From Salipaludibacillus sp. CUR1 (GTDB taxonomy: Bacteria; Bacillota; Bacilli; Bacillales; Salisediminibacteriaceae): 64,000 nt of DNA. Location of the stretch: positions 124,001 through 188,000 of the forward strand of contig NZ_JAIWPE010000096.1 of the NCBI RefSeq assembly GCF_021028955.1, written 5' to 3'. The notes below the pieces were generated by a model, which made no database searches, was not told the DNA's origin, and saw nothing but the letters and a program-made list of their open reading frames with translations. Position 1 is the first letter of the stretch. The number at the start of each line of letters is the position of its first letter. The translations under genes were made by a program, and so were the position numbers. This document shows, in pieces, positions 36,301-46,990 of this stretch.

Positions 36301-37610
36301 ATGATCGTATTATAGACAGCAGAGAGACCGGTCGTTTCAACATCAAATACCACATAGGTTTCGTCTGCCAGCCCGCGGTTTGCCGGGTTATAAGCAATAG
36401 GAACTCCATCATTCACCAGGTTGGCTTCTACCCCGTATAAAATCTTTACCCCGTGTTTGCTTCCTGCTCCATACGCTTCCGGAAAAGATTGCAAAACTGA
36501 ATGATCTGTAAGTGCAATTGCGTGATGGCCCCATTTTTTTGCTTGTTCCACATATGCACTCATAGAAGTAACCGCGTCCATCTGACTCATGGGAGAATGA
36601 AGGTGCAGTTCCACCCGTTTTTCATCTTCGGGGGCTGTATCCTGTTTTTCGACAGGCGTTATTTGCTGGAAATCTTTAGCCATCATGACAAGGTCCCTTA
36701 TGAACGTATCCATTTGAACGGTTCCGCGTACTTTCAGCCACATGCCTTTACCGACCGATTCAAAAACGGGAACGTCTTCCTTATCATTGGAAAACATTTT
36801 GACGGTTATCGAATCCGTATAGTCTGTGATCTTAAATGTAAGGAGAGTCCGGCCGCTCTTAAGCTCTTTTGTCTCTGCATGAAAGACGTATCCTTGTACA
36901 GTTATACGCCGTTCTTCTTCAACAATATTTTTTATCGGCTGGCTGTCATCCTTGATTGCTACCCCCATGGAAACTTTTACATTGTGCTGCATATCTTTTG
37001 CTTTTTCTTCTTGTTTTTGTTTCTCCAACATCGCTTCTACCACTTTATTGTGGTCTTCTTCTTTTTTCTGCTCGGCAAACTTTTCCATTGCTTCCTTTGA
37101 TTCTTTAATTTCTGTCTGCAAATGTAAGGTGCCGAATCCTGTCTCATTACAGACTTCCTTTAAAGGTTCAGAGACTCTTCTCTGTACCATTTCGGCTTCT
37201 GTCTCATTAAGAACCGCAAGAATCAGTTTCTGCCCATCAATGACAGGTGTCTGTTCCTGAAGGCGGTGAATCAGTCCGTTAGTTGAAGCTCTTAATTTCT
37301 CAACAAAAAAAGGCCAGTAAGCAGGCAAATGCTTATTTAAATTAACTTCACTTTCATAAGCTAATAAAATGTCCACTTCAGCTATATGCTCAAGCCCCTG
37401 GATTATTCTGGAGCGGAATAACTCGAATACCTGGAAAGGAAGCATTTCCGGTAATACAAACTGGAACCGCCACTTTTTAGCTTTTGTATAGACTTCAAGT
37501 TTTTTTATGTAGGCACCTTGCAGATAACCGGAAATTAAATCATCAGGCATAACTACCTGTTCCATTAACAGCTGGAATCTTTCCTGCCTGATTTTTATTT
37601 CTTCATTCAT
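33309..37610 (-). CDS. polC: DNA polymerase III PolC (Gram-positive type)
   Basis: Replicative polymerase with built-in proofreading exonuclease. 1433 residues, close to the B. subtilis length. An OB-fold region (about 225-310) and a split PHP domain ([18 protein letters not shown] near 330) flank the 3'-5' exonuclease insert with [12 protein letters not shown] (near 422) and [11 protein letters not shown]. The polymerase core follows with a zinc-binding module [10 protein letters not shown] / CEKCGEEY, and [13 protein letters not shown] in the palm. ATG at 37610 has AGGAGG 7 nt upstream. It follows proS, as in B. subtilis. Confidence 0.98.
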   Translation of the reverse strand: MNEEIKIRQERFQLLMEQVVMPDDLISGYLQGAYIKKLEVYTKAKKWRFQFVLPEMLPFQVFELFRSRIIQGLEHIAEVDILLAYESEVNLNKHLPAYWPFFVEKLRASTNGLIHRLQEQTPVIDGQKLILAVLNETEAEMVQRRVSEPLKEVCNETGFGTLHLQTEIKESKEAMEKFAEQKKEEDHNKVVEAMLEKQKQEEKAKDMQHNVKVSMGVAIKDDSQPIKNIVEEERRITVQGYVFHAETKELKSGRTLLTFKITDYTDSITVKMFSNDKEDVPVFESVGKGMWLKVRGTVQMDTFIRDLVMMAKDFQQITPVEKQDTAPEDEKRVELHLHSPMSQMDAVTSMSAYVEQAKKWGHHAIALTDHSVLQSFPEAYGAGSKHGVKILYGVEANLVNDGVPIAYNPANRGLADETYVVFDVETTGLSAVYNTIIELAAVKVKDGEVIDKFESFANPHEKLSPTIIELTGITDDMVETAPEVEEVLEKFHKWMGDDILVAHNASFDMAFLNAGYQKMGYEKVPNPVIDTLELGRLLYPSFKNHRLNTLCKKFNIELVSHHRAIYDAEATGHLLWKMVKDAIEKDIVSHKQLNEQATSDDYKKQRPTHCTIFAKTKEGLKNLYKLISLSHINYFYRVPRIPRSELIRHREGLIIGSGCDKGEVFEAIMQKSPEEVEETAAFYDYLEVQPPSNYYHLIEKEIVRDELALKDMIKNVIQIGEKLGKKVVAAGNVHYLHPEDHIYRKILIASQGGANPLNKQTLPQVHFRTTDEMLECFSFLPEDKAKEIVVSNTRAIADEIEEIKPVPDDLYTPHIEGADQEIRDICYTRAKSIYGDDLPQNVIDRLEKELTSIISNGFSVIYLISQKLVKKSLEDGYLVGSRGSVGSSFVATMMEITEVNPLPPHYVCPACNHSYFFDDGSVGSGFDLPDKACEKCGEEYSKDGHDIPFETFLGFKGDKVPDIDLNFSGDYQPVAHNYTKELFGEEYVYRAGTIGTVAEKTAYGFVKGYESDEQVQLRGAEIDRLVSGCTGVKRTTGQHPGGIIVVPDHLDIYDFSPIQFPADDRESEWKTTHFDFHSIHDNLLKLDILGHDDPTVIRMLQDLSGMDPKDIPVDDPEVFKLFGGTEALGVTEDQIMCKTGTYGIPEFGTRFVRQMLEETKPTTFSELVQISGLSHGSDVWLNNAADLIADGTCVLKDVIGCRDDIMVYLIYKGVEHSLAFKIMEFVRKGRGLQEEWIEEMKKHGVPDWYIGSCLKIKYMFPKAHAAAYVLMAIRIAYFKVHHPILFYAAYFTVRADDFELETMCRGSATIRKRIEEIYSKGLDATPKEKSLVTVLELALEMCERGLSFKKVDLYRSKASEFLVDGDSLIPPFNALSGVGTNAAINIEKAKEAGEFLSKEDLRERSKISKTVLENLDDHGCLEGMPDSNQLSLF

Positions 37611-37650
37611 GTCTTACCTCCTAACGCAATCACGGAACTTAACAAACAGC

Positions 37651-37694
37651 AGAGGCTGCCTCTTCAGAAGAATGATTCTGAGCAGGCAACCTCT
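37651..37694 (-). terminator. Long hairpin after proS
   Basis: Minus-strand arms AGAGGTTGCCT and AGGCAGCCTCT (one wobble) enclose an inner TCAGAA/TTCTGA stem. What follows is GCTGTTTGTT, not a clean U-run, so termination may be partial and polC may be reached by readthrough. Confidence 0.55.
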
Positions 37695-37698
37695 CTTA

Positions 37699-39399
37699 TT
37701 AACCTAAATATTTCTCTATTGTTTCCATCAGCTCGTCTGTATGGACTTCCAATACGTCTCCTGTTTTTCTGATCTTCACTTCAACGATTCCCTCATCTGC
37801 CTTTTTCCCGACAGTGATCCGGAGAGGAAGGCCAAATAAATCAGCGTCTTTGAATTTGACACCCGGGCGCTCCGGCCTGTCATCATATAGAACCTCATAT
37901 CGTTTACTTTGTATTTTTTCATAGAGTGAGTCTGCCAGCTCACGCTGAGCGTCCTGCTTAATATTAACTGGAACGAGGTGAACATGGAATGGAGCAACAC
38001 TTAAAGGCCAAACAATCCCGTCCTCATCATGATGTTCCTCTATAATGGCAGCTACTGTTCTTGAAACTCCTATTCCGTAAGAGCCCATGACCATTGGTTT
38101 GGATTTTCCCTGATCATCCAGAAAAGCCGCTCCCAGCGCTTCACTGTATCTGGTCCCTAATTTAAATACATGGCCGACTTCGATGCCCTCTTTAAATTTA
38201 ATTGTCCCTTTTCCATCCGGTGATGGGTCGCCTTCTTTAATATTCCTTAAATCTGTGTAAGCTTCTGCTTTAAAATCCCGGCCGGGGTTCACGTTTTTCA
38301 AATGCTTGTCCTTTTCGTTTGCTCCGCAGACTGCATTTACCATCGCCTCTACAGCTGTATCTGCAATAATTTTAACCTTTTTATCAGCATCAACAGGACC
38401 AAGATAGCCTGACTCTGCCTTTAACCATTGCTTCGTTTCTTCTTCAGTCGCAAGCTCTGCCTGAACCGCATCAAAGTAATGTTTAATTTTCACATCGTTC
38501 ACTTCATGGTCCCCCCGCACTAACACAAGGACCGGCTCTTCATCAACTATAAACAGCATGGATTTAATACATCGGGTATGATCTGTACCCAGGTAGGCTG
38601 CCACGTCTTCAATCGTCTTCTGGCCTGGAGTTGAAACAGTTTCCATATCTGCAGGTGCTTCCTCCGGTTTTTCATACTGGACCTTTACAGGTGCTATTTC
38701 GATATTTGCTGCAAAATCAGATTCATCCGAGTAAGCGATCGTATCTTCTCCAATATTGGAAAGCACCATAAACTCATGAGTGTCTTTCCCGCCCATCGCG
38801 CCGGAGTCAGCTACAACTGCCCTGAAATTTAAGTCGCAGCGGGAGAACACTTTCGTGTAAGCATCGTACATTTTTTGATAACTTTCGTCCAGTCCCTCAA
38901 AATCTGTATCAAAAGAATAAGCGTCTTTCATCAGGAATTCTCTGCCTCTGAGCACTCCAAAACGCGGTCTGCGTTCATCCCGGAATTTGGTCTGTATCTG
39001 GTAAAGCGTCATTGGCAGTTTTTTATATGATCTGATGTCATCCCGCACAATCGAGGTAATCACTTCTTCGTGTGTAGGACCGAGCGCAAACTCACGTTCA
39101 TGTCGGTCTTTCAGTCTCATCAGTTCAGGTCCGTAAGCCTCCCACCGGCCGGACTCCTGCCATAATTCAGCAGGCTGGATTGATGGCATGAACATTTCCT
39201 GTGCGCCGGCAGCGTTCATTTCTTCCCGAATGAGAGATTCGACTTTTTGCAGCACTTTAAAACCGAGTGGCAAAAAAGAGTAAACTCCCGATGTGCTCTG
39301 CCGGATTAACCCTGCTCTAAGCATTAATTGATGACTTTTAACTTCTGCGTCACTTGGAATATCCCGTAATGTTGGTGCTAAATACGTACTTTGTCTCAA
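37699..39399 (-). CDS. proS: Prolyl-tRNA synthetase (bacterial type, with editing insert)
   Basis: Class II aminoacyl-tRNA synthetase. 566 residues. Motif 1 region is [30 protein letters not shown], motif 2 [27 protein letters not shown] and motif 3 [15 protein letters not shown]. The INS editing domain (about 225-400) has [15 protein letters not shown] before it and KCIKSMLF-type sequence inside. An anticodon-binding domain closes the protein. The start is TTG at 39399 ([12 protein letters not shown]), with GAGGTGG 7 nt upstream. No T-box leader fits into the 57-bp gap after rasP. Confidence 0.96.
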   Translation of the reverse strand: MRQSTYLAPTLRDIPSDAEVKSHQLMLRAGLIRQSTSGVYSFLPLGFKVLQKVESLIREEMNAAGAQEMFMPSIQPAELWQESGRWEAYGPELMRLKDRHEREFALGPTHEEVITSIVRDDIRSYKKLPMTLYQIQTKFRDERRPRFGVLRGREFLMKDAYSFDTDFEGLDESYQKMYDAYTKVFSRCDLNFRAVVADSGAMGGKDTHEFMVLSNIGEDTIAYSDESDFAANIEIAPVKVQYEKPEEAPADMETVSTPGQKTIEDVAAYLGTDHTRCIKSMLFIVDEEPVLVLVRGDHEVNDVKIKHYFDAVQAELATEEETKQWLKAESGYLGPVDADKKVKIIADTAVEAMVNAVCGANEKDKHLKNVNPGRDFKAEAYTDLRNIKEGDPSPDGKGTIKFKEGIEVGHVFKLGTRYSEALGAAFLDDQGKSKPMVMGSYGIGVSRTVAAIIEEHHDEDGIVWPLSVAPFHVHLVPVNIKQDAQRELADSLYEKIQSKRYEVLYDDRPERPGVKFKDADLFGLPLRITVGKKADEGIVEVKIRKTGDVLEVHTDELMETIEKYLG

Positions 39400-39456
39400 T
39401 GTAAAGCCACCTCAACCTTCAGTAAAATAAAGTGATAACTAACTGTTTTCAACAGT

Positions 39457-40716
39457 CTACATAAAGAATTTATTTATATCGTTCCACGTTACAACAAGCA
39501 TCAGAAGCATAAGCAAGGCAAATCCGACAAAATGGACTAACCCTTCTTTTTGCGGGTCAATCGGTTTCCCTCTTACAGCTTCCAAACCAATAAAGATTAA
39601 CCGTCCTCCATCAAGTGCAGGCAACGGAAGCAGATTGATGATCCCAAGATTAACACTTAGAATGGCAGCCCACTGGAATAAAACAAGAATTCCCATTGCC
39701 GCAACTTCTCCTGTGTAATTATAAATCCCTACCGGACCAGCTAAATGATCCAGGCTGAATTGGCCGGTAATAAGCATTCCAAGCGCCTCGAAAATCAGCA
39801 CTGTATATTCGTAAGTTTGAGTAAACCCGAATAGAATGGCTCCGCCGAAGTTTCTTTCCATTGGCGCAGTAACGCCTATCACTCCCAGTTCTTCCTCTTC
39901 AGGGCCTTCTCTTTCCTGGGTAGTCATACTCACATCAAACAGTTCACCTTCACGCTCCACTTCAAATTGAAGGGTTTCATTCGGGTTTGCCTGTATAATA
40001 GACGTCATCTCTTCCCACGTATCAACAAACTGGCCGTCAATCGAAACAATTCTGTCCCCGCTTTCAAGGCCAGCTTCGATAGCTGCACCATCATCAGTCA
40101 CATCGCCAACTACCGGTTCATCAACCGGCATTCCGGCAATCATCGCATAGGCCATCAGCACAACAACGGCTAAAACAAAATTCATTAATGGGCCGGCAAA
40201 AATAGCTGCTGCTCTTTGCCCTACAGTTTTAGAGCCAAACTGTCTATCGTAAGGAGCAATCTGAGTTGCCTGCTCATCGTACACATATTCTCCTTTTTCA
40301 TCTATGTGATAAGTTGTTAAACCTTCATTATCATCCACATAGCCCTGCACGATAAGATCGTGCTCTAAATCGATTTTTTCAACCTGAATAATTTTACAAT
40401 CAGGATGTTTCGATTTGTTATTTATAATCAGCCGGTTTACTTTTCCTGAACCATTGAATAACAACCCGATTTCATAACCCGGTTTAATGTGAACCATTTC
40501 CGGGTCTTCTCCCGCCATCCTTACAAATCCGCCAAGCGGCAGAAGACGGATCGTATATACGGTTTCATTCTTTTTAAATGAGAATATCTTAGGGCCAAAA
40601 CCAATAGCAAACTCCCGGCAGAGAATCCCTGCCCGTTTCGCAAAAATTAAATGGCCCCATTCGTGAATAAATACTAGTAAACCAAAAATAACAATGACTG
40701 CTATTAAGGTATTCAT
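39457..40716 (-). CDS. rasP: RasP, intramembrane site-2 protease
   Basis: Zinc protease that cuts anti-sigma factors and signal peptides within the membrane. 419 residues. The first membrane helix carries HEWGH (18-22). A PDZ domain lies in the middle (about 190-275, [20 protein letters not shown]). The C-terminal [20 protein letters not shown] holds the second zinc ligand. Further helices are at both ends. ATG at 40716; AAGGGTG lies about 10 nt upstream. It follows dxr by 16 nt in the conserved uppS-cdsA-dxr-rasP-proS-polC order. Confidence 0.96.
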   Translation of the reverse strand: MNTLIAVIVIFGLLVFIHEWGHLIFAKRAGILCREFAIGFGPKIFSFKKNETVYTIRLLPLGGFVRMAGEDPEMVHIKPGYEIGLLFNGSGKVNRLIINNKSKHPDCKIIQVEKIDLEHDLIVQGYVDDNEGLTTYHIDEKGEYVYDEQATQIAPYDRQFGSKTVGQRAAAIFAGPLMNFVLAVVVLMAYAMIAGMPVDEPVVGDVTDDGAAIEAGLESGDRIVSIDGQFVDTWEEMTSIIQANPNETLQFEVEREGELFDVSMTTQEREGPEEEELGVIGVTAPMERNFGGAILFGFTQTYEYTVLIFEALGMLITGQFSLDHLAGPVGIYNYTGEVAAMGILVLFQWAAILSVNLGIINLLPLPALDGGRLIFIGLEAVRGKPIDPQKEGLVHFVGFALLMLLMLVVTWNDINKFFM

Positions 40717-40732
40717 CCTTCTAACACACCCT

Positions 40733-41881
40733 TTAATTTAAATAGGTTAGTACACTGGACCGGGCAGCTTTATCAGCCGAAAGAACTTCTTCCAGAGACG
40801 GATTGCTTATTGGGGTGTGGCTGTCCAATGCCTTTTCCACGAAAGTTTCAATATCAAGAAATGAAATTTTCCCTTCAAGAAAAAGTGAGACAGCTACCTC
40901 GTTTGCAGCATTCAATACTGCAGGCGCAGTACCTCCGGCTCTGCCTGCTTCGAATGCCATCTTCAGACATCTGAAACGGTCGTAGTCCATTTTTTCAAAA
41001 TGGAGTGCTCCAACTTCCCATAATTTTAACCTGTCTCCACCCTTCAAATCAAGCCTGTCAGGTTCTGACAGTGCATACTGAATAGGAACCCTCATATCTG
41101 GCGTTCCGAGGTGGGCTAGTATACTACCGTCAATATATTCAACCATCGAATGAATAATACTTTCTTTATGAAGCAAAACGTCAATTTTTTCATAAGGCAT
41201 GTTAAACAGCCATTTTGCTTCAATGACTTCGAGGCCTTTATTCATCATTGTTGCCGAATCAATGGTAATTTTAGCCCCCATATTCCAGTTTGGGTGCTTA
41301 AGGGCGTCTTTGACGGTCACATTTTCTAAATCTTTTCTGGAAAGGTCGCGGAAACTTCCGCCAGAAGCAGTCAATATTAATTTTGAGACTTCTTTTTCAG
41401 AATCACCGTGGAGGCACTGGTCAATTGCCGAATGCTCACTGTCGACCGGGATAAGTTTCACACCGTGTTTTCTGCTCATTTCTGTTACAATGTGTCCTGC
41501 TGTAACTAATGTTTCTTTGTTAGCGATAGCAATGTTCTTGCCTGCTTCTATCGCTTTTAAGGTCGGCTCAAGGCCGATCCTGCCCATAACTGCGTTTACC
41601 AGCATATCAGCATCTCCATAAACAGCTGCTTCAACCAGTCCTTCCTGTCCGGAGAGGACTGGGGCAGTATAAGTCATTTCCTTTTTGACTTTCTCAGCAA
41701 TATCATCGGAAGACACACTTATTAAAGCAGGTTTAAATTCTTCAATCTGCTGGATCCCTTCCTCGAAGTTTCTGCCAAAACTGAGAGTTTCCAATTTAAA
41801 CTTTTCAGGATGTGAACGAATCACATCAAGCGTTTGAATGCCTATTGATCCTGTCGATCCAATAAGGTTAATTTTCTTCAT
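40733..41881 (-). CDS. dxr: 1-deoxy-D-xylulose 5-phosphate reductoisomerase
   Basis: Second enzyme of the methylerythritol phosphate route to isoprenoids, supplying UppS and quinones. 382 residues. NADPH motif [14 protein letters not shown] (8-21), metal and substrate sites [15 protein letters not shown] and LTASGGSF, and the [23 protein letters not shown] signature are all present. ATG at 41881 has AAGGAG 6 nt upstream. It follows cdsA by 33 nt. Confidence 0.97.
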   Translation of the reverse strand: MKKINLIGSTGSIGIQTLDVIRSHPEKFKLETLSFGRNFEEGIQQIEEFKPALISVSSDDIAEKVKKEMTYTAPVLSGQEGLVEAAVYGDADMLVNAVMGRIGLEPTLKAIEAGKNIAIANKETLVTAGHIVTEMSRKHGVKLIPVDSEHSAIDQCLHGDSEKEVSKLILTASGGSFRDLSRKDLENVTVKDALKHPNWNMGAKITIDSATMMNKGLEVIEAKWLFNMPYEKIDVLLHKESIIHSMVEYIDGSILAHLGTPDMRVPIQYALSEPDRLDLKGGDRLKLWEVGALHFEKMDYDRFRCLKMAFEAGRAGGTAPAVLNAANEVAVSLFLEGKISFLDIETFVEKALDSHTPISNPSLEEVLSADKAARSSVLTYLN

Positions 41882-41914
41882 GTCAATCTCCTTACAATAA
41901 CTTTAAAGTCTTAT

Positions 41915-42706
41915 TTATAAAAATCCTAATAAGTAGATAACAGGCATGACAAAAATCAGACTGTCAAACCTGTCGAGAATACCGCCGTGCCCTGGCAATA
42001 CCTGTCCTGAATCTTTGACCGCATAATGGCGTTTAAACGCTGATTCCACTAGATCCCCCAGCTGCCCTGTCAGAGAGACTACGAGCATAAACAGAAGGGT
42101 AATGCTCCATGAGGCAAATACCGGGATAAACAGTGTGTACACTCCTCCTATTATCAGGGCTAACAACGTCCCGCCGAGAGAACCTTCGATTGTTTTTTTA
42201 GGGCTGATTTCCGGCCAGAGTTTATGTTTCCCGAAACTGCGGCCTGCGAAATACGCACCTGAGTCCGTGGCCCATACTAATATCAGAATAAAGAAAATCA
42301 TCGCAAGGCCGTTTTCTAAAAAGCGGGCATACATAAAATAATGGAACCCTAATCCCACATAGGCCGACGCAAGAATAACAAAGCCCGCTTCGTCAAAGGT
42401 GAATTTATTTTTAGTAATGACAGTTAAAGCCAGTAAAACGATAATCAAAAGTAAAAACAGTTCCAGTCTCTCCAAGTGAATCCAGTGGAAAGAAACCATA
42501 TTTTCAGGCAGGAGCAAAAGCCACATAAACACCATTCCTGAGAGTCCTTTTACAGATAAAGGGGTAATTCTTTTCATCTTTAACAATTCATGCATTGCGA
42601 TCGTCGCCAGGGCAATCATAAGGAGGGCAAATGGAAGACTTCCAATAACAATTAATGTAATAAATGCTGCTCCTGCTATGACTCCTGTTATAATCCGCTG
42701 TTTCAA
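41915..42706 (-). CDS. cdsA: Phosphatidate cytidylyltransferase
   Basis: Integral membrane enzyme making CDP-diacylglycerol from phosphatidate and CTP. 263 residues with about eight hydrophobic helices. The CDS signature near the C-terminus (SLTGQLGDLVESAFKRHYAVKDSG, then LPGHGGILDRFDSL) is intact. The start is TTG at 42706: the protein then begins MKQRIITG exactly like homologues, and GAGG lies 5 nt upstream. The longer frame runs into uppS and has hydrophilic residues foreign to the family. Its product feeds pgsA at the other end of the window. Confidence 0.93.
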   Translation of the reverse strand: MKQRIITGVIAGAAFITLIVIGSLPFALLMIALATIAMHELLKMKRITPLSVKGLSGMVFMWLLLLPENMVSFHWIHLERLELFLLLIIVLLALTVITKNKFTFDEAGFVILASAYVGLGFHYFMYARFLENGLAMIFFILILVWATDSGAYFAGRSFGKHKLWPEISPKKTIEGSLGGTLLALIIGGVYTLFIPVFASWSITLLFMLVVSLTGQLGDLVESAFKRHYAVKDSGQVLPGHGGILDRFDSLIFVMPVIYLLGFL

Positions 42707-42722
42707 ACTTGCCTCATCCTCT

Positions 42723-43493
42723 CTATACGCCGCCATACCTTCTTTGTCGTTTTTGATAAACCCGGATGGCTTCCTCGAAATGCTCCTCTTTAAAGTCCGG
42801 CCACAAAACTTCTGTAAACCAGAATTCAGAGTAGGCAAGCTGCCAGAGCATAAAATTACTCAGCCTGAGTTCCCCGCTAGTTCTAATAAGCAGATCGGGA
42901 TCATCTAAATCAGCTGTCATTAAGTATCTTGAAAAAGTTGAGTCGTTTAAGTCTTCTATAGCCATCTTGCCACCCTCTACATCTTTGATGACAGACTTTA
43001 TTCCATCTATAATCTCAGAACGGCTCCCATAATTTAAAGCAAAATTTAAAACGAGCCCGTCGTTATGTTTTGTTTCTTCAATCGCCTTCTCCACTGCCCG
43101 TTTTGTATATTGAGGAAGATTTTCTTTCTCACCGGTTACCCTGACTACCACATTTTCTTCTATAAGGGTCGGCAGTTCGACATTTAAAAAACGTTCGGGT
43201 AAACGCATCAGAAAATCTACTTCTGTTTTAGGCCTTTTCCAGTTTTCAGTGGAAAAAGCATATAACGTTAATATATTTACCCCTAACCGATTAGAATACT
43301 TCACGATTTTACGGATTACATTCATGCCCTCCCGGTGTCCTGCCACCCTGGGCAATCCCCTTTTTTTAGCCCACCGGCCATTTCCATCCATAATAATAGC
43401 TATGTGCTTCGGGATATTCTCTGCAGAAAGCTCCTGGTAAGAGTGTGTGTCACTCTGTATGCTTTTTTTCTGCTTTTTCAACTTATTTAGCAT
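42723..43493 (-). CDS. uppS: Undecaprenyl diphosphate synthase
   Basis: cis-Prenyltransferase making the C55 lipid carrier for cell-wall polymers. 256 residues. The catalytic motif HIAIIMDGNGRWAKKRG begins near residue 29 with the key Asp in it. LYAFSTENWKRP, RTSGELRLSNFMLWQ and the YSEFWFTEVLWPDF end are conserved. The start is ATG at 43493 with GGGGGA 6 nt upstream; the longer frame to 43553 is not supported. It heads the uppS-cdsA-dxr-rasP-proS-polC group, with a predicted promoter at 43577-43605. Confidence 0.96.
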   Translation of the reverse strand: MLNKLKKQKKSIQSDTHSYQELSAENIPKHIAIIMDGNGRWAKKRGLPRVAGHREGMNVIRKIVKYSNRLGVNILTLYAFSTENWKRPKTEVDFLMRLPERFLNVELPTLIEENVVVRVTGEKENLPQYTKRAVEKAIEETKHNDGLVLNFALNYGSRSEIIDGIKSVIKDVEGGKMAIEDLNDSTFSRYLMTADLDDPDLLIRTSGELRLSNFMLWQLAYSEFWFTEVLWPDFKEEHFEEAIRVYQKRQRRYGGV

Positions 43494-43576
43494 TATTCTT
43501 CCCCCAGCATTGACCTTCTCCCGGACGCTAAAGCCCGAGTCTATGTAGATCATCTTTTAATTCTCTTATCCTTTTT

Positions 43577-43605
43577 ATTCTATCACGAACAGTGTCTATG
43601 TATAA
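43577..43605 (-). promoter_or_regulatory. Predicted promoter of uppS operon
   Basis: Minus strand TTATAC (43600-43605), 17-nt spacer and an extended -10, TGATAGAAT. A second TATAAT lies a little further upstream (about 43612-43617), so two starts are possible. Confidence 0.5.
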
Positions 43606-43726
43606 GAGATATTATAAATTGCTTTCTCTCTAACGTTTAAGCTCTTTTAAAGGCGAGTGTTGAATTCTAACCAAATACAGCATTTGCATTCCAGCAGGCC
43701 AGTGACCAGCGGTGTTTTCTCAAAGT

Positions 43727-43759
43727 ATAAAAGACCCCCTGTATAAAAGAGGGTCTTTT
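43727..43759 (-). terminator. Rho-independent terminator after frr
   Basis: Minus-strand stem AAAAGACCC / GGGTCTTTT with a 13-nt loop ending in TTTTATAC, 20 nt past the frr stop. Confidence 0.82.
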
Positions 43760-43779
43760 ATATAATACAATTTTTAAGC

Positions 43780-44337
43780 TTATACTTCCCTGATGTCTGC
43801 CTCTTTGTTTTTCGCGATTTCATCAATGGATTTAATAGTGGAATCTGTCAGTTTCTGAACATTATCCTGGGAGCGCCGAAGCTCGTCTTCAGTCATATCT
43901 CCGTCTTTCTGCATTTTCTTTAATTCATCATTGGCATCCCGGCGAACATTCCTTACCGCCACTTTTGCATCTTCTGAGTAACGGCCAACAAGCTTAACCA
44001 GCTCGTTTCTCCGCTCTTCAGTTAATGCAGGTATAGTTATGCGGATAATATTTCCGTCATTGGAAGGTGTCAATCCAAGGTCTGCTTTTTGAATGGCTTT
44101 TTCAATGTCTGAAATGGATGACTTGTCAAAAGGCTGAACAAGCAGCATTCTTCCTTCAGGCACTGTGACTGACGCTAATTGGTTTAACGGAGTCATCATA
44201 CCGTAGTATTCCACCTGGACCTTATCCAGAAGAGAAGGGTTTGCCCGTCCGGCTCTTAATGTTGATAGTTCTCTCGTAAATGATTCCACTGACTTGTTCA
44301 TTTTAAGTTCAGCATTTTTAAGTACTTCTTGAGACAT
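43780..44337 (-). CDS. frr: Ribosome recycling factor
   Basis: Splits post-termination ribosomes together with EF-G. 185 residues, the standard length. It has a three-helix bundle start with [35 protein letters not shown], and the conserved [16 protein letters not shown] and [24 protein letters not shown] at 44337 overlaps the pyrH stop by 1 nt (TAATG). It ends the pyrH-frr unit. Confidence 0.98.
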   Translation of the reverse strand: MSQEVLKNAELKMNKSVESFTRELSTLRAGRANPSLLDKVQVEYYGMMTPLNQLASVTVPEGRMLLVQPFDKSSISDIEKAIQKADLGLTPSNDGNIIRITIPALTEERRNELVKLVGRYSEDAKVAVRNVRRDANDELKKMQKDGDMTEDELRRSQDNVQKLTDSTIKSIDEIAKNKEADIREV

Positions 44338-45062
44338 TATTCTTTCCCCCTTATTATTGTTCCAATGTCGTCGCCCGTTACTGCTCTTTTAATGTTGCCA
44401 TTTTCAGAGATGGAGAATACGATGAGCGGAATATTATTATCCATACAGAGTGATGAAGCTGTTGAATCCATTACGGCCAGTCCATCTTTCAGTAAATCCA
44501 AATACGTTAGCTGCTGGTATTTTTGTGCATTTACATCAACAGATGGGTCAGCGCTGTAAACGCCGTCCACTTTATTTTTAGCCATTAGAATGACGTCCGC
44601 TTCAATTTCAGCAGCTCTGAGGGCAGCTGTAGTATCTGTAGAAAAATAAGGATTTCCTGTACCCGCAGCAAAAATAACTACTCTCTTTTTTTCCAAATGG
44701 CGGATGGCTCGTCGTCGTATGTATGGCTCTGCCACTTGTCTCATTTCAATGGAGGTTTGTACTCGCGTCTGTACACCGATATTTTCCAAACTATCCTGAA
44801 GTGCCAGGGAGTTCATTACTGTAGCAAGCATGCCCATATAATCAGCTGTTGCTCTGTCCATCCCTTTAGCGCTGCCTGCCATACCACGCCAGATATTCCC
44901 GCCGCCGACAATAATAGCCACTTCCACATCAAGGGCAATAATTTCTTTAATCTGCTCGGCGTATGATTGAATCATCGTCGGATCAATTCCGTAACCCTGC
45001 TCTCCGGCCAGAGCTTCTCCACTTAATTTTAACACAATGCGATTGTATTTTGGCTCCTCCAT
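44337..45062 (-). CDS. pyrH: Uridylate kinase
   Basis: UMP to UDP kinase of the amino acid kinase superfamily, hexameric. 241 residues. It has [23 protein letters not shown], the [17 protein letters not shown] nucleotide site and a [23 protein letters not shown] segment. The start is ATG at 45062 (MEEPKYNR) since GGAGGG lies just upstream; ATG at 45074 lacks a Shine-Dalgarno. It follows the tsf terminator and is coupled to frr. Confidence 0.96.
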   Translation of the reverse strand: MEEPKYNRIVLKLSGEALAGEQGYGIDPTMIQSYAEQIKEIIALDVEVAIIVGGGNIWRGMAGSAKGMDRATADYMGMLATVMNSLALQDSLENIGVQTRVQTSIEMRQVAEPYIRRRAIRHLEKKRVVIFAAGTGNPYFSTDTTAALRAAEIEADVILMAKNKVDGVYSADPSVDVNAQKYQQLTYLDLLKDGLAVMDSTASSLCMDNNIPLIVFSISENGNIKRAVTGDDIGTIIRGKE

Positions 45063-45111
45063 AGTACCCTCCATATCTATAAATTAATGCCTCTTTTCCC
45101 CTGATTTCCGG

Positions 45112-45135
45112 AAAAAGGGAGACAGAATGTCCCCC
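45112..45135 (-). terminator. Rho-independent terminator after tsf
   Basis: Minus-strand stem GGGGGACA / TGTCTCCC with a TTC loop, followed by TTTTT. An outer CCGG-rich arm pair extends the structure. Confidence 0.8.
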
Positions 45136-45145
45136 TCCGGAAATA

Positions 45146-46030
45146 TTACTTTTTAACTTGAGACATTACTTCTTCAGCAAAGTTATCTTCGCGCTTCTCA
45201 ATACCTTCTCCTACCTCAAAACGGTAGAAAGTTTTTACTTTTCCGCCTTTAGAAGCAACGTACTTGCCTACTTTCTGATCTCCGTCTTTAACGAAAGCCT
45301 GCTCATTTAAGCATACCTCTTCAAAGAACTTTCCAAGACGGCCTTCAACCATTTTTTCAACAATATTCTCAGGCTTTCCTTCACTCATAGCCTGCTGTTT
45401 AAGTACTTCACGCTCACGGTTTACTTCTTCTTCAGCCACTTCATCACGGCTTACATATTTAGGGTTAAGAGCTGCAGCGTGCATAGCTACATCTTTAGCT
45501 GCCTGCTCGTCTGTTGTTCCTTCAAGAACTGAAAGAACACCAATACGTCCTCCCATATGGATGTATGAGCCAAAGACTTCGTTCTCCCCGCCTTCAACAA
45601 CAGCAAAACGGCGAAGGGAAAGTTTTTCACCAATTTTAGCAATCTGATTAGTAATGAAGTCCTGAAGTGTCTCACCTTCACCTTCAAAAGACTGCTCAAG
45701 TGCTTCTTCTACTGTAGAAGGATTATTGTTCAGGATGTGGCGCGCTACGTCATCAACCATTTTAATAAAGTTTTCGTTTTTAGAAACGAAGTCAGTTTCT
45801 GAGTTAATTTCTACTAATACCGCACGGTTTCCTTCTGTTACAATATGGGCAAGACCTTCAGCTGCGACACGGTCAGCTTTTTTAGCTGCTTTAGCAATGC
45901 CTTTTTCACGAAGGAAATCAATTGCTTTTTCCATATCACCGTCTGTTTCTGACAGTGCTTTTTTACAATCCATCATACCCGCACCAGTTTTTTCACGTAA
46001 TTCTTTTACCTGTTTAGCTGAAATAGCCAT
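45146..46030 (-). CDS. tsf: Elongation factor Ts
   Basis: Nucleotide exchange factor for EF-Tu. 294 residues, the usual Bacillus length. The N-terminal UBA-like domain contains [18 protein letters not shown] and the core contains [14 protein letters not shown]-type sequence ([19 protein letters not shown]), both family signatures. ATG at 46030. It is 106 bp after rpsB, with a strong terminator between them that sets the rpsB/tsf expression ratio. Confidence 0.98.
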   Translation of the reverse strand: MAISAKQVKELREKTGAGMMDCKKALSETDGDMEKAIDFLREKGIAKAAKKADRVAAEGLAHIVTEGNRAVLVEINSETDFVSKNENFIKMVDDVARHILNNNPSTVEEALEQSFEGEGETLQDFITNQIAKIGEKLSLRRFAVVEGGENEVFGSYIHMGGRIGVLSVLEGTTDEQAAKDVAMHAAALNPKYVSRDEVAEEEVNREREVLKQQAMSEGKPENIVEKMVEGRLGKFFEEVCLNEQAFVKDGDQKVGKYVASKGGKVKTFYRFEVGEGIEKREDNFAEEVMSQVKK

Positions 46031-46082
46031 GGGAATTCCTCCTTGAGTTAAGTCAGATTAAATTTTACAAGCGTTCTTTTCT

Positions 46083-46121
46083 AAAAAAAAGAGTGATAAA
46101 GGGTCCAGCCCTCTATCACCC
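46083..46121 (-). terminator. Strong terminator between rpsB and tsf
   Basis: Minus-strand 13-bp stem GGGTGATAGAGGG / CCCTTTATCACTC with a 5-nt loop, followed by eight T. Partial readthrough is required for tsf unless an unseen promoter exists in the short remaining gap. Confidence 0.9.
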
Positions 46122-46135
46122 TTTGGACAAACAAT

Positions 46136-46834
46136 TTAAGCAGTTGTCTCTTCACCCTGGTTGGCTTCGATAATAGCATCTGCCATTTTTGCTGTTAATA
46201 AACGTACTGCACGGATTGCATCATCGTTACCCGGAATGACATAGTCAATCTCATCAGGATCACAGTTTGTGTCTACAATACCGACAATAGGGATGTTTAA
46301 TTTATGTGCTTCCGCAACAGCGATGCGCTCTTTGCGAGGATCGATGATAAATAAAGCATCCGGAAGACGGTCCATCTCTTTAATTCCACCTAGGAACTTT
46401 TCAAGACGGTCCATTTCTTTTTTAAGAAGTACAACTTCTTTTTTAGGAAGAACATCGAATGTTCCGTCCTCTTGCATAGTTTCCAGCTGGACAAGACGGG
46501 CAATACGCTTACGAATAGTATCAAAGTTCGTAAGAGTTCCACCTAACCAACGCTGGTTGATAAAGTACATGCCGCAACGCTCAGCTTCCTCTTTAACAGA
46601 GTCCTGCGCCTGCTTTTTTGTACCAACGAAAAGCATTGTACCGCCTTGCGCCGCTAAGTCACGGACAAAGTTAAATGCTTCTTCTACTTTCTTGACCGTT
46701 TTTTGCAGGTCAATAATGTAAATACCGTTTCTTTCTGTGAAGATGTAGCGATCCATCTTAGGGTTCCAACGACGAGTCTGGTGTCCGAAATGAACCCCTG
46801 CTTCTAATAACTGTTTCATGGAAATCACTGCCAC
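46136..46834 (-). CDS. rpsB: 30S ribosomal protein S2
   Basis: 232 residues. It has the classic opening [43 protein letters not shown], the [12 protein letters not shown] block and [12 protein letters not shown]. The start is GTG at 46834, with GGAGG 8 nt upstream; the longer GTG at 46843 abuts the Shine-Dalgarno and adds residues not seen in S2. It heads rpsB-tsf, with a near-consensus promoter at 46948-46976 and a leader of about 100 nt. Confidence 0.97.
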   Translation of the reverse strand: MAVISMKQLLEAGVHFGHQTRRWNPKMDRYIFTERNGIYIIDLQKTVKKVEEAFNFVRDLAAQGGTMLFVGTKKQAQDSVKEEAERCGMYFINQRWLGGTLTNFDTIRKRIARLVQLETMQEDGTFDVLPKKEVVLLKKEMDRLEKFLGGIKEMDRLPDALFIIDPRKERIAVAEAHKLNIPIVGIVDTNCDPDEIDYVIPGNDDAIRAVRLLTAKMADAIIEANQGEETTA

Positions 46835-46947
46835 TTCACTCACCTCCTCTGGTTTTTTATCCTCCGCTTACATCATTTTTTAACAAGACTCCTGCTGGAG
46901 CACCTTTGCTAAAATCCATAAGCGTGTGTGTTTTAACACCGAAAGAT

Positions 46948-46976
46948 AATATATCACATCCAGGCTTTAATGACAA
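46948..46976 (-). promoter_or_regulatory. Sigma-A promoter of rpsB-tsf
   Basis: Minus strand TTGTCA (46971-46976), 17-nt spacer, TATATT (46948-46953); five of six matches in each box and optimal spacing. It lies only 14 nt downstream of the end of swrB. Confidence 0.75.
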
Positions 46977-46990
46977 GCGATGCAGGGAAA

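Noticed and set aside
36501-37100. Plus-strand 199-codon open frame inside polC
   Set aside because: It lies fully antisense to the N-terminal polC coding region, which has clear family motifs; Phe/Cys/His-rich composition is typical of a shadow frame.
39400-39456. T-box leader for proS
   Set aside because: The gap is 57 bp, too short for a T-box, and no terminator/antiterminator pair is present.
42707-42838. Longer cdsA start inside uppS
   Set aside because: The extra 44 residues are hydrophilic, unlike the family, while TTG at 42706 has a Shine-Dalgarno and gives the family N-terminus.
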